Assembly: GCF_002933955.1 (NCBI RefSeq)
Contig: NZ_BEWW01000281.1
Coordinates: 1-33,730, forward strand
Length of the DNA: 33,730 nucleotides
Origin: Prevotella sp. MGM2
GTDB taxonomy: Bacteria > Bacteroidota > Bacteroidia > Bacteroidales > Bacteroidaceae
Direction: 5' to 3'
How positions within the stretch are numbered: position 1 is the first letter of the stretch; every line of letters starts with the position of its first letter. The notes below the pieces were generated by a model, which saw only the letters and a list, made by a program, of their open reading frames with translations, ran no database searches and was not told the origin of the DNA. Shown piece after piece: positions 7,964 through 16,937 of the stretch. Both the position numbers and the translations under genes were made by a program.

Positions 7964-10435
7964 TTAACGTAGCTGGGCCCCCAGTTGTTTTTGGAGATTG
8001 GTTATAATCTTTTGCATAATGGCATCAGTCTGTTTGTCGTTCATTGTTTTTTGCTCATCTTGTAAAGTGAAATTGACCGCATAACTTTTTTTCTCGGCTT
8101 CCAGATTTTGTCCTTCATATACATCGAAGAGAGTTATCTTTTTTAACAATTTCTTTTCAGACGCCTTGGCTACCTGCTCTATTTGGCTGAAAGTGATGCT
8201 TTTGTCTACCAATAATGCTAAATCTCGGCTTACAGCGGGGAATTTGCTGATTTCAGAAAAACTGACATTGCGATTGCGTATTTTCTTTATGATAAGACTC
8301 CAGTTCAAATCAGCATAATAAACTTCGGAATCAATGTCATGTGCACTTGTCAGACTTTTCTTAATCAAACCAAATTCAAGATAAGTTTTCCCATTGCGGT
8401 CACATAGACATAATGATTTGCTGAAAATATCACTTTCGCCGTTCTTCATTTGCATTCCGCCCATAGGGAAACCAATGCGGCGCAGTATGAGTTCCACATA
8501 AGCCTTCAGCTCATAAACGCTGGTTGTTTCGTCCGGATGAGCCCATGCGCCTTCAATGCGTTTTCCTGTTAGCCACAATCCCAAATGGCTCTCTTCGCTG
8601 TAAGAAGAGAGTACTTTTTCCGGATTATGTTTTGTCGCATCATAAGAATAACAATTGCCAATTTCAAATAATCGTAGATTGGCATTTTTACGATTGGCAT
8701 TATGTGAAATCACTTCAAGTCCTCCGAAAAGCAACGTCTGACGCATTACATTGAGGTCAGAACTGAGCGGGTTTAGTAATCGTACCAAATTTTCCGGTGC
8801 GAAAGTTTGAGTGTTTTTATAATATGCCTCTTTAGTCAGAGAATTATTGAGTATTTCGTTGAATCCTTGACCTACAAGCTGCTCACTTACCAAATTTATC
8901 AATTTATTGGAATCGTCCACTTCTCCTTTTATCGTAAGGCTGGATTTTACAGCCGTGGGAATTTCTACGTTATTGTAGCCGTAAATGCGTAAGATATCTT
9001 CTACAACATCACAAGGGCGTGTGACGTCTACCCGATAAGCAGGAACTTGCAGTGTCAATTCATCTGCCGTTTCCTTGGTTATTTTCATATCAAGGGAAGT
9101 AACAATCTCTTTGATGACATCTGTCGGGATCGTTTTCCCTATCAAATCATGAATATACCGGTAGGTGAGTGTCACGTCAAAATGCTTTTTGAGATTTTGA
9201 GCTGCAACATCCTTAATTTCCATGGCTATGGTGCCACCAGTCAGTTCGCGTATAAGAATGGCGGCTTGCTGAAGGGCATAAATCTGGCCGTTAGGATCTA
9301 TGCCGCGTTCAAAGCGGAAAGACGCATCAGTGGATAAGCCATGCCGGCGGGCACTTTTCCTGATCCGGGTGGGATGGAAGTAAGCACTTTCCAGCAATAC
9401 GTTTCGGGTAGTCTCATAGGTACCAGAGCCACGTCCGCCAAATACACCGGCAATACACATGGCTTCTTTCGTATTGCAGATTGCCAAGTCATTTTCTGAG
9501 AGTTTATGCTCCACACCGTCAAGTGTGACGAATGGAGTACCTTCCGGTAAGGTTTTGACAATCACTTTACCTCCTTCAATCATGTCGGCATCAAAGCAAT
9601 GAAGCGGTTGACCGTAGGCAAACATAATGTAATTGGTCACATCGACAACATTGTTGATCGGACGGCAACCTATGCTGGTCAAGGCCTTCTTCAGCCATTC
9701 AGGGCTTTCGCCTACTTTACAATCTTTCAGGCTGACAGCGCAATAGCGCGGACAGGCATCCGGATTTTCCACAACAACGTCAATGTCTAAATCATGATTG
9801 TCTACGCTGAAACTGTCCGTAGCAGGACGGTGAAGGCTGCTTGCTTGGCCGTTACGGATCAGCCAGGCATATAAATCACGTGCTACCCCATAGTGTGAGC
9901 AGGCATCCGCGCGGTTCGGTGTGATATCTACTTCAATGATGTATTCACTTGTGATACCGAAATAATCGGCTGCCGGCATACCGACGGGAGTGTCTGCAGG
10001 TAACACCATGATGCCATCATGGCTTTTGCCCATGCCTATTTCGTCTTCGGCGCAAATCATGCCCAGACTTTCAATGCCACGTAGTTTTGATCGTTTAATC
10101 GTGAAGCAATCATCACCGTCATAAAGTTTTGTGCCCAATGTGGCGACAATGACTTTCTGACCTTGCGCCACGTTGGAGGCACCACAGACTATTTGTACCG
10201 GTTCTTCGCCGGAAATACCTAAATCCACGGTACAAACGTGCATGTGGTCGGAATTGGGGTGAGGCTCACAAGTCAGCACATGGCCGACAACCAGGCCGGC
10301 CAGTCCGCCGCGGACGGCCTGTACTTCTTCTATACCCCCCACTTCAAGACCTATGCTGGTCAGAGCCTTGGCAACTTCTTCAGGGGTCAGGTCGAAGTCG
10401 ACATAAGACTTCAGCCAATTATAAGATATATTCAT
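7964..10435 (-). CDS. pheT: Phenylalanine--tRNA ligase beta subunit
   Basis: 823 residues, full length. Together with PheS (not in this window) it charges tRNA-Phe. Domains in order are the N-terminal MNISYNWLKSYVDFDLTPEEVA segment, an EMAP-like tRNA-binding domain (GLVVGHVLTCEPHPNSDHMHVCTVD), the B3/B4 editing domain that removes mischarged Tyr (CPRYCAVSLKDCKVGESPEWL and NNVVDVTNYIMF), the B5 domain (RPCDVVEDILRIYGYNNV), the catalytic-like core, and the C-terminal anticodon-binding FDX-ACB domain (FPAVSRDLALLVDKSITF to the end). The start at 10435 matches the family. An exact -7 box lies at 10511-10518. It is the first gene of a pheT-yebC unit. Confidence 0.97.
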   Translation of the reverse strand: MNISYNWLKSYVDFDLTPEEVAKALTSIGLEVGGIEEVQAVRGGLAGLVVGHVLTCEPHPNSDHMHVCTVDLGISGEEPVQIVCGASNVAQGQKVIVATLGTKLYDGDDCFTIKRSKLRGIESLGMICAEDEIGMGKSHDGIMVLPADTPVGMPAADYFGITSEYIIEVDITPNRADACSHYGVARDLYAWLIRNGQASSLHRPATDSFSVDNHDLDIDVVVENPDACPRYCAVSLKDCKVGESPEWLKKALTSIGCRPINNVVDVTNYIMFAYGQPLHCFDADMIEGGKVIVKTLPEGTPFVTLDGVEHKLSENDLAICNTKEAMCIAGVFGGRGSGTYETTRNVLLESAYFHPTRIRKSARRHGLSTDASFRFERGIDPNGQIYALQQAAILIRELTGGTIAMEIKDVAAQNLKKHFDVTLTYRYIHDLIGKTIPTDVIKEIVTSLDMKITKETADELTLQVPAYRVDVTRPCDVVEDILRIYGYNNVEIPTAVKSSLTIKGEVDDSNKLINLVSEQLVGQGFNEILNNSLTKEAYYKNTQTFAPENLVRLLNPLSSDLNVMRQTLLFGGLEVISHNANRKNANLRLFEIGNCYSYDATKHNPEKVLSSYSEESHLGLWLTGKRIEGAWAHPDETTSVYELKAYVELILRRIGFPMGGMQMKNGESDIFSKSLCLCDRNGKTYLEFGLIKKSLTSAHDIDSEVYYADLNWSLIIKKIRNRNVSFSEISKFPAVSRDLALLVDKSITFSQIEQVAKASEKKLLKKITLFDVYEGQNLEAEKKSYAVNFTLQDEQKTMNDKQTDAIMQKIITNLQKQLGAQLR

Positions 10436-10510
10436 ATATTTTAATGTTAACGTATTGGTTTATATGATTGAGTATTTACTTAAAAATACAGAACAGTTTC
10501 GATAGCGCCG

Positions 10511-10518
10511 CAAAATTA
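10511..10518 (-). promoter_or_regulatory. -7 box of pheT
   Basis: The minus strand reads TAATTTTG, an exact match to TAnnTTTG, about 76 bases before the pheT start. No convincing -33 box was found at the expected distance. Confidence 0.4.
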
Positions 10519-10726
10519 GTTATTTTTTTTCAATTGATAACATTGTGAAAGTGATAAATGAGAAAGCATTTAGGCATCAAGGCCGGATATGGAAAAAGGC
10601 TAAAACTTATAAAATATCTGGTAGGTAATTTTTAATCGTTGTTAAGACCAGCGAAGTCTTTGTTAAAGAAAATCATGCAAATGATGATTTCAGTCCGAAT
10701 AAGTACAGTTTTAGAGCGATTAACCT

Positions 10727-10734
10727 TATATTTG
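10727..10734 (+). promoter_or_regulatory. -7 box of degQ
   Basis: TATATTTG matches TAnnTTTG exactly and lies 99 bases before the ATG at 10834. The -33 region is not recognisable. Confidence 0.4.
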
Positions 10735-10833
10735 TCCCGCGAGAAAGATTGTTCAGTAAAAAAAAGGATGTTTTCTTCTTTTTCCAAAGCAGTTGATGAA
10801 ATCTCAAAATAACAACCAAAACTAAAATTTAAT

Positions 10834-12279
10834 ATGTCTATGTTTTTTAAAAGTACATTTTTGCCTGCATTGGCGTTGGGGATGACTTTGAGTTTAGCAG
10901 CTCCGGTTGCAGCTGTGTCACAAGTGACGCAGCCTGTTGATTTAACTTATGCGGCAGAGAAAGCCACGGGATCGGTGGTTTATATTAAAGTGACGACCAA
11001 CGGAAGAACGCAAATGGTCGATTATGTTGATCCTTTTGAAGATTTCTTCGGCGATTTCTTCGGACGTGGTGGCGGCGGACGTCAGCAGCGTCAGATTCAA
11101 ACTCCCAAACGTCATGGAGCTGGTTCTGGAGTTGTTCTTACATCTGATGGCTATATAGTGACAAATAATCATGTGGTGGAAAATGCGGACGAACTGCTGG
11201 TTAAGTTCAACGATAACCGTGAGTTCAAGGGGCGTATCATCGGAACGGATAAGGCCACGGACCTTGCTCTTATAAAAATTGAAGCCACAGGTTTGCAGCC
11301 TATCAGTATAGGAAGTTCCGATGATCTGAAAGTGGGCGAGTGGGTGCTTGCCATTGGCAATCCCTTTGGGTTGACCTCAACAGTAACTGCCGGCATTGTC
11401 AGTGCAAAGGCGCGTGGACTGGGAGCTACCGGCGGCATCGAGAGTTTTATTCAAACGGACGCCGCCATTAATCAGGGTAACTCCGGCGGAGCGCTGGTCA
11501 ATGCCCGCGGGCAGTTGGTAGGCATTAATGCGATGCTTTATTCTCAAACAGGCTCCTATTCAGGTTACGGTTTTGCCATTCCTACATCAATCATGAATAA
11601 AGTGGTGGATGACCTCAAAAAGTTCGGTACAGTACAACGGGCTGTGCTTGGCATAACCGGTAGTGACGTTACAAACTATATTGACCTTCAAAAGGAAAAG
11701 AATGATAAAGTTATAGACCTCGGAACCGTGACCGGCGTATATGTCGGTGAGGTCTCTTCCGACGGTGCTGTGGCCGATGTGCTTAAGGAAGGTGATGTCA
11801 TTATTGCCATTGACGGTGAAAAGGTCGGGAAAATGAGCCAGCTTCAGGAACAACTCACCAAGCATCGCCCCGGAGACAAGGTGACCATTACTTATATGCG
11901 CGACAAGAAAACGCAGAAAGCCACTGTGACCTTGCGCAATGTGCAAGGTACAACTGTGGCGCTGGAGAGTGTGGACAGCGACACAATGGGAGCTGCCTTG
12001 CGTGTTCTTACTGACCAGGAAAAGCGTGAACTTAATTTGCGCTATGGACTTGTTGTTACCGCAGTCCGAAAAGGGAAAATGCAGGATGCCGGCATTTCAA
12101 AGGGCATTATCATTACTCGGGTAAATGATCGTGAGATGCGCACCAAGGAAGATTTTGATGAAGCCGTTAAAGCGGCAAACCTGTCTACCGATCGTGTCTT
12201 GTGGATACGTGCCAAGACACAGAGTGGTCTCAATAGAAGTTTCACAATAGAATTGGGAGATCAGAAAGCAAAGGAGTAA
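10834..12279 (+). CDS. degQ: DegQ/HtrA-type periplasmic serine protease (Do family)
   Basis: 481 residues. It degrades or refolds damaged envelope proteins in the periplasm. The N-terminus (MSMFFKSTFLPALALGMTL, then SLAAPVAAVSQ) is a signal peptide; a start two codons later is also possible. The chymotrypsin-like domain carries the full triad: His113 in TNNHVVE, Asp143 in ATDLALIKI and Ser217 in GNSGGAL. The glycine-rich loop FFGRGGGGRQQRQ before the catalytic part corresponds to the variable LA loop. Two PDZ domains follow, one from about residue 270 (VLGITGSDV onward) and a second from about 385, as in DegP/DegQ. The gene stands alone, with a -7 box upstream and a strong terminator downstream. 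Confidence 0.95.
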   Translation: MSMFFKSTFLPALALGMTLSLAAPVAAVSQVTQPVDLTYAAEKATGSVVYIKVTTNGRTQMVDYVDPFEDFFGDFFGRGGGGRQQRQIQTPKRHGAGSGVVLTSDGYIVTNNHVVENADELLVKFNDNREFKGRIIGTDKATDLALIKIEATGLQPISIGSSDDLKVGEWVLAIGNPFGLTSTVTAGIVSAKARGLGATGGIESFIQTDAAINQGNSGGALVNARGQLVGINAMLYSQTGSYSGYGFAIPTSIMNKVVDDLKKFGTVQRAVLGITGSDVTNYIDLQKEKNDKVIDLGTVTGVYVGEVSSDGAVADVLKEGDVIIAIDGEKVGKMSQLQEQLTKHRPGDKVTITYMRDKKTQKATVTLRNVQGTTVALESVDSDTMGAALRVLTDQEKRELNLRYGLVVTAVRKGKMQDAGISKGIIITRVNDREMRTKEDFDEAVKAANLSTDRVLWIRAKTQSGLNRSFTIELGDQKAKE

Positions 12280-12329
12280 AAAAAGTTTCAGTCCTTTAAA
12301 GGGACTGGACAGTTCGGAATCTGATTTTA

Positions 12330-12379
12330 ACATAGAAAGGGATTTTGGTTGTAACACTGCAATCCCTTTCTATGTTTTT
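12330..12379 (+). terminator. Rho-independent terminator of degQ
   Basis: A perfect 15-base stem pairs 12330-12344 (ACATAGAAAGGGATT) with 12361-12375 (AATCCCTTTCTATGT) around a 16-base loop, then TTTTT at 12375-12379. A smaller hairpin, CAGTCC/GGACTG at 12289-12307, lies just before it. Confidence 0.85.
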
Positions 12380-12575
12380 CATATATTGGTTGTTATGGTG
12401 AAAACAACTGTATGGGTTGTGTGTCATAGGAATGCATATATTATGCCAAATAGAAAAAATCTTTAGAAGTAGCGTTTGAAGAGGTTATTGGAATTAACAT
12501 TTTTAACCTTTTATTACAAATGAAGCGCGAGGATATCGGTTGATTTTATTGGATTTTGAAAAGTTCTTATTGCAG

Positions 12576-12612
12576 TTTTAATTCGAATACTTGAAATTTT
12601 AATTCGAATACT
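12576..12612. repeat. Two tandem copies of a 16-base motif centred on the palindrome ATTCGAAT
   Basis: TTTTAATTCGAATACT occurs at 12576-12591 and again at 12597-12612, a period of 21 bases, or two helical turns. Each copy contains the perfect palindrome ATTCGAAT. This looks like a pair of protein-binding sites on one face of the DNA. Confidence 0.6.
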
Positions 12613-12673
12613 GGGATTTTTGAAAAGGAATATAGCGAATAATTGGTGCTTTTCCACTTGGAAATATTGAGAG

Positions 12674-12702
12674 AGCGGGACTTTCAAACAGAAAGCCCCG
12701 CT
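12674..12702. other. GC-rich imperfect hairpin in the gyrA upstream region
   Basis: Arms 12674-12685 and 12691-12702 pair at 11 of 12 positions around the loop AAACA. Neither side has a proper U-tract, so it is not a standard terminator. Confidence 0.45.
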
Positions 12703-12961
12703 TCGCAATTACAAATATACTACATTTTTCATCCAAAAACAAATTGTGTTAAAAGTTGGAGTGTGCTTGATAATTATCATATTGGTGGGGATACTCTTTA
12801 TTTAGATAATGGCGGAAATAGGCTTATTATTGATTTTAAGACAATGAGTTTTTGCTTCCGGCTACCTGTCGAAAGAGAACGTTGAGTGTCGGAAATCGCT
12901 TAAAAAGTTTGTTTTTTTGAAAATGGACGTTTTTAATATTCTGTCTTTACACAGAAGTTAC

Positions 12962-12969
12962 TATCTTTG
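12962..12969 (+). promoter_or_regulatory. -7 box of gyrA
   Basis: TATCTTTG, an exact TAnnTTTG match, ends 28 bases before the ATG at 12998. It lies inside the reading-frame extension towards a TTG at 12917 and so supports 12998 as the real start. The -33 region is weak. Confidence 0.55.
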
Positions 12970-12997
12970 CAATAAAAATAAGAATTATCAAAACAGT

Positions 12998-15541
12998 ATG
13001 TTAGACGAAGACAAAATTATAAAAGTAAACATAGAGGAAGAAATGAAATCTTCCTATATCGACTATTCCATGTCGGTAATTGTGGCTCGTGCTTTGCCCG
13101 ATGTGCGCGATGGATTTAAGCCGGTTCACCGGCGTATCCTCTATGGTATGTTGGGACTGAATAATACGCATGATAAACCCACCCGTAAATCGGCCCGTAT
13201 TGTGGGTGATGTGTTGGGTAAGTACCACCCTCATGGCGATATCTCGGTCTATGGCGCTTTAGTGCGTATGGCACAGGATTGGAACATGCGTTATCCGCTG
13301 GTGGACGGACAGGGAAACTTCGGTTCGATGGATGGTGACTCTGCAGCGGCCATGCGTTATACTGAAGCAAGGTTGAGCCTGGTCGGTGAGGCAATGATGC
13401 AGGATCTTGACAAGGAGACTGTGGACATGATGCCGAATTTCGATGATACCTTGATGGAGCCGACGGTCATGCCTACCCGTATTCCCAACTTTCTTGTGAA
13501 CGGGGCCAGCGGTATTGCCGTGGGTATGGCTACTAATGTGCCGACCCACAATCTGGGAGAGGTTATTGACGGATGTGTCGCCTATATTGATAATCCGGAA
13601 ATCAGCATCGAGGATTTGATGCATTTCGTAAAAGCCCCTGATTTTCCCACGGGCGGATATATTATGGGTATGCAGGGCGTTAGAAGTGCCTATGAAACCG
13701 GTCGCGGACGTGTGATGATGCGTGCTAAGACTGAAATAGAAAACGGCACGGCCCATGACAAGATAATTGTCAATGAAATTCCTTATGGCGTGAATAAGGC
13801 TGAGCTGATCAAATCTATAGCCGACCTCGTGAATGAACGCAGGATTGAAGGTATTTCCAATGTGAACGATGAGAGTGACCGCGAAGGTATGCGTATTGTG
13901 GTGGATGTGAAACGCGATGCCAATACCAATGTCGTTCTCAACAAACTGTTTAAAATGACAGCGCTTCAGACGAGCTTCCCTGTCAATTGCATTGCTTTGG
14001 TGCATGGCCGTCCGAAAACGTTGACGCTTAAGGACTGCATACGTCATTTTGTAGAGCATCGTCACGATGTCGTGATACGCCGTACACGTTATGATTTGCG
14101 CAAAGCTCAGGAACGTGCTCATATTCTTGAAGGGCTTATCATTGCCAGCGATAATATTGATGAGGTGGTACGCATCATCCGCAGTTCGAAGACGCCTCAG
14201 GCTGCTATCGAGAATTTGATGACGCGTTTTAAGCTTGATGATATTCAGGCAAAGGCCATTGTGGATATGCGATTGGCACAACTCACCAATATCCAGCAGG
14301 ACAAACTTCATCAGGAATTTGAAGAATTGGAGCGCAAGATCGCTTATTACGAGCAGATTCTGAGTGATGACGAACTTTGCAAGAAAGTAATGAAAGATGA
14401 GCTCATTGAAGTGAAGGAAAAATATGGCAATGAGCGTCGTAGTGAAATCAAACTCTCGGAGCAAGAGTTTAATCCCGAAGATTTCTATGCCGATGATGAA
14501 GTGGTCATAACCATTAGTCATCTGGGTTACATTAAACGTACGCCTTTGGCAGATTTCCGGGCGCAGGCTCGCGGTGGAGTGGGGTCGAAAGGAGGCTCTA
14601 TTCGTGATGAAGACTTCATTGAATACATATATCCCGCCACGATGCACAACACTATGTTGTTCTTTACGGCCAAGGGACGTTGTTTCTGGCTGAAGGTCTA
14701 TGAAATACCGGAAGGTGCTAAAAACGCTAAAGGAAGAGCTATTCAGAATATGCTCAACATAGATTCGGACGACAGCATTAACGCTTGTTTGCATATTCGT
14801 AAGTTGGGCGATGCGGATTTCTGTAAGTCACATTATGTCCTCTTCTGTACAAAGAATGGTATTATTAAGAAAACTTGTCTGGAAGAATATTCACGTCCGC
14901 GCACCAATGGAGTCAATGCTATAACAATACGTGAAGATGACCGTGTAATCAGCGTTTGTCTTACTAATGGTGAAGATGAACTTATGCTGGCTAACCGTAA
15001 TGGCCGTGCCATTCGTTTTGAGGAAAATGCTGTTCGCACAATGGGACGTACAGCTACAGGTGTACGTGGCATGACGCTTGATGACGATGGTGAAGATGAA
15101 GTGGTTGGTATGGTATGTATCAATGACAAGGAGCGTGAAACGATTATGGTTGTCAGCGATCAAGGTTACGGTAAGCGCAGTCTTGTGGAAGATTATCGTA
15201 TGACTAATCGTGGTGGTAAGGGTGTCAAGACTATCAGCATTACTGAAAAGACAGGAAAAGTCGTGGCCATTAAAGCTGTAACGGATGAGAACGATCTTAT
15301 GATTATCAATAAGAGTGGTATTACGTTGCGACTTAATCTGGTGGATGTACGAGTGATGGGACGTGCCACCCAAGGCGTGAAACTCATTAACTTGGGACGT
15401 AGAAATGATACAATATCAAGTGTTTGCCAGGTTCCGGCGGAAGAACCGGATGCTGAAGAGTCTGAAACGGAAATTGTAGAGGAAGGCTGCGTTGCCGATG
15501 TACAGTCGGATACGGCAAGTTCTGAAAATGAAATCAAATAA
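12998..15541 (+). CDS. gyrA: DNA gyrase subunit A
   Basis: 847 residues from the ATG at 12998 ([16 protein letters not shown]). With GyrB it introduces negative supercoils. The start matches Bacteroides GyrA; the frame extends upstream to a TTG, but a -7 box lies in that extension. The breakage-reunion domain has [14 protein letters not shown], the GKYHPHGD loop, and the active-site Tyr in [10 protein letters not shown] (about residue 121). The C-terminal beta-pinwheel contains the GyrA-box variant [11 protein letters not shown] (about residue 530), which distinguishes gyrase from ParC. Residue 82, equivalent to E. coli Ser83 and the main fluoroquinolone contact, is Ile (HGDISVYG) rather than Ser. 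The C-terminus ends in an acidic tail. A TPR gene follows 23 bases later. Confidence 0.97.
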   Translation: MLDEDKIIKVNIEEEMKSSYIDYSMSVIVARALPDVRDGFKPVHRRILYGMLGLNNTHDKPTRKSARIVGDVLGKYHPHGDISVYGALVRMAQDWNMRYPLVDGQGNFGSMDGDSAAAMRYTEARLSLVGEAMMQDLDKETVDMMPNFDDTLMEPTVMPTRIPNFLVNGASGIAVGMATNVPTHNLGEVIDGCVAYIDNPEISIEDLMHFVKAPDFPTGGYIMGMQGVRSAYETGRGRVMMRAKTEIENGTAHDKIIVNEIPYGVNKAELIKSIADLVNERRIEGISNVNDESDREGMRIVVDVKRDANTNVVLNKLFKMTALQTSFPVNCIALVHGRPKTLTLKDCIRHFVEHRHDVVIRRTRYDLRKAQERAHILEGLIIASDNIDEVVRIIRSSKTPQAAIENLMTRFKLDDIQAKAIVDMRLAQLTNIQQDKLHQEFEELERKIAYYEQILSDDELCKKVMKDELIEVKEKYGNERRSEIKLSEQEFNPEDFYADDEVVITISHLGYIKRTPLADFRAQARGGVGSKGGSIRDEDFIEYIYPATMHNTMLFFTAKGRCFWLKVYEIPEGAKNAKGRAIQNMLNIDSDDSINACLHIRKLGDADFCKSHYVLFCTKNGIIKKTCLEEYSRPRTNGVNAITIREDDRVISVCLTNGEDELMLANRNGRAIRFEENAVRTMGRTATGVRGMTLDDDGEDEVVGMVCINDKERETIMVVSDQGYGKRSLVEDYRMTNRGGKGVKTISITEKTGKVVAIKAVTDENDLMIINKSGITLRLNLVDVRVMGRATQGVKLINLGRRNDTISSVCQVPAEEPDAEESETEIVEEGCVADVQSDTASSENEIK

Positions 15542-15564
15542 CGAATGCTAACCATTAATTAATT

Positions 15565-16830
15565 ATGATTATGAAAAAGATAATCTTAACTTTGACTTTT
15601 GGTGTTATCTGCGGCAGTACTCTTGCACAGAACAATGCCATTTACAAGGCACAAACGCTTACTGAAAAAGGTGATCTTCAAGGAGCTGCCGCTGTTTTTG
15701 AAGAAGCCTTGAAAAATCCTAAAACCACAAAGTTTGCCGAAATGTACCATAAGGCAGCTGAAGTGAATGCACAAATCTTCAATCCCGAGCTTATCAAAGC
15801 ATCGCAAGGGGTACCTTTCGACACTTTGTTGTTTGTGAATAGTTTGGATAAAATGGTAGATTACTATACCCGTAGTCATGAGGCGGATATCAAACCTGAT
15901 GAAAAGGGACGTGTAAAGTCGAAATTTGTTGCAGCCAATCATGGACGTATGCTTTCCATGCTCGACTATTATAATTATGCGGCGATTTTCATGAATCAGA
16001 ACGGTAATATCGAGAAGTCTACGGAATTGTTTGAGAAATATCTGGCCTTACCCAAGAATCCGATATTCTCCTCTCATGAAACAGACTCTATCTATGCTTC
16101 AAAGAAAACAGCTTATAGTCAGACCGCTGTAAACCTTGCCTTGCTGAGTTATAATGGTAAAAAATGGGATAAGGCTATAACTTATGCCGATCAGGCCTTA
16201 AGCAGTGATACGCTCAGTATGAGGGATTTGTATATCATTAAAATGCAATCGTATGTGGAGAAAGGTGACTCTGTCATGTGGCTTAAAACGTTGACAGAAG
16301 CTGTGAGTCGCACCGAAAGCGCTAATTTTATGCAAAACCTGCTTTATTACTATGTGAGCCATAATGATTTAGCTGCGGCAGAGAAAATGGCAAGTGACAT
16401 GGTTGCAGCTTCTCCCAATAATAAAATTGCCTGGTATATGAAAGGTTGCGTGGAACTTAACATGAAGAAAGATTATCAGGCTGCGAAGGAGAGTTTTGAG
16501 AAAGCCTTGAGCTATGATCCGGATTTTCTTGAAGCTAATGTGAACATGGCCTCAGCTTATATCAATCAGATTGTGGCCGACAAATTGGCGGGAAAATTTA
16601 AGTATGTAGGAACTAATAAGGCTGTTTATAAGAAAGATGAAGCTGCCTATAATAAGGAATTGTCTACAATCAAAAGCTATTATCAGAAGGCATTGCCTTA
16701 TATGGAGAAAGCGCGTGCTTTAGCTCCGAATCAACCCAAGGTTTGGGCATATACATTGCAGATGATTTATGAGAATCTGCAAATGAAAGCGGAAAAAGCT
16801 GAGATAGATGCTGTCATAGAGGGCATTTGA
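15565..16830 (+). CDS. Secreted or periplasmic tetratricopeptide repeat protein
   Basis: 421 residues. MIMKKIILTLTFGVICG with STLAQ is a signal peptide; translation may instead start at the second ATG (15571). The first repeat-like unit is AIYKAQTLTEKGDLQGAAAVFEEALKN. Canonical TPR units are clearest from about residue 270: AAEKMASDMVAASPNNKIAWY, then GCVELNMKKDYQAAKESFEKAL and SYDPDFLEANVNMASAYINQ. The last 60 residues (YYQKALPYMEKARALAPN onward) resemble the end of the next gene's product. TPR proteins act as protein-binding scaffolds; the partner is unknown. It follows gyrA by 23 bases and is probably co-transcribed, and a hairpin separates it from the next gene. Confidence 0.85.
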   Translation: MIMKKIILTLTFGVICGSTLAQNNAIYKAQTLTEKGDLQGAAAVFEEALKNPKTTKFAEMYHKAAEVNAQIFNPELIKASQGVPFDTLLFVNSLDKMVDYYTRSHEADIKPDEKGRVKSKFVAANHGRMLSMLDYYNYAAIFMNQNGNIEKSTELFEKYLALPKNPIFSSHETDSIYASKKTAYSQTAVNLALLSYNGKKWDKAITYADQALSSDTLSMRDLYIIKMQSYVEKGDSVMWLKTLTEAVSRTESANFMQNLLYYYVSHNDLAAAEKMASDMVAASPNNKIAWYMKGCVELNMKKDYQAAKESFEKALSYDPDFLEANVNMASAYINQIVADKLAGKFKYVGTNKAVYKKDEAAYNKELSTIKSYYQKALPYMEKARALAPNQPKVWAYTLQMIYENLQMKAEKAEIDAVIEGI

Positions 16831-16875
16831 TATAAAGATTTATGGTTTTATAGAAAACAATTCGAATCAGTAACT

Positions 16876-16916
16876 GCACATCCGGAATGCAACGAATATT
16901 TGCGTTTCGGGTGTGC
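16876..16916 (+). terminator. Stem-loop between the two TPR genes
   Basis: A 17-base stem with three G-T wobbles (GCACATCCGGAATGCAA with TTGCGTTTCGGGTGTGC) closes a seven-base loop. Only TTGT follows, so termination would be weak. An attenuator or RNA-processing element is as likely. Confidence 0.5.
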
Positions 16917-16937
16917 TTGTATAAAATGAATTAAGTA

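Larger units (their letters stand above)
10436..10833. other. 398-base divergent intergenic region between pheT and degQ
   Basis: No credible coding region. It holds leader and promoter sequence for both flanking genes: a minus-strand -7 box for pheT at 10511-10518 and a plus-strand -7 box for degQ at 10727-10734. A small hairpin (AAGAC/GTCTT with a seven-base loop, near 10645-10662) has no clear role. It is AT-rich and shows no tRNA or repeat. Confidence 0.6.
12380..12997. other. Long intergenic region before gyrA
   Basis: With the degQ tail this leaves about 718 bases without a gene. After the degQ terminator it contains a 21-base-period tandem repeat (12576-12612), a GC-rich hairpin without U-tract (12674-12702), a 12-base palindrome TGATAATTATCA (12768-12779) and the gyrA -7 box (12962-12969). 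A reading frame of 80 codons from a TTG at 12643 runs through the hairpin and has no ATG, so I do not call it a gene. A small RNA or an extended gyrA control region is possible but unproven. Confidence 0.5.

Noticed and set aside
10436-10833. A tRNA or riboswitch (T-box) leader before pheT
   Set aside because: No cloverleaf, T-box sequence or specifier hairpin could be found; only promoter-like boxes are visible.
12643-12885. An 80-codon frame in the gap before gyrA
   Set aside because: It begins at a TTG, has no ATG, runs across the GC-rich hairpin at 12674-12702, and matches no family I know.
13259-14794. A 511-codon open frame on the minus strand inside gyrA
   Set aside because: It is antisense to a well-conserved gene, has a His/Ile-rich composition unlike a real protein, and shows no recognisable motif; it is a codon-bias shadow of gyrA.
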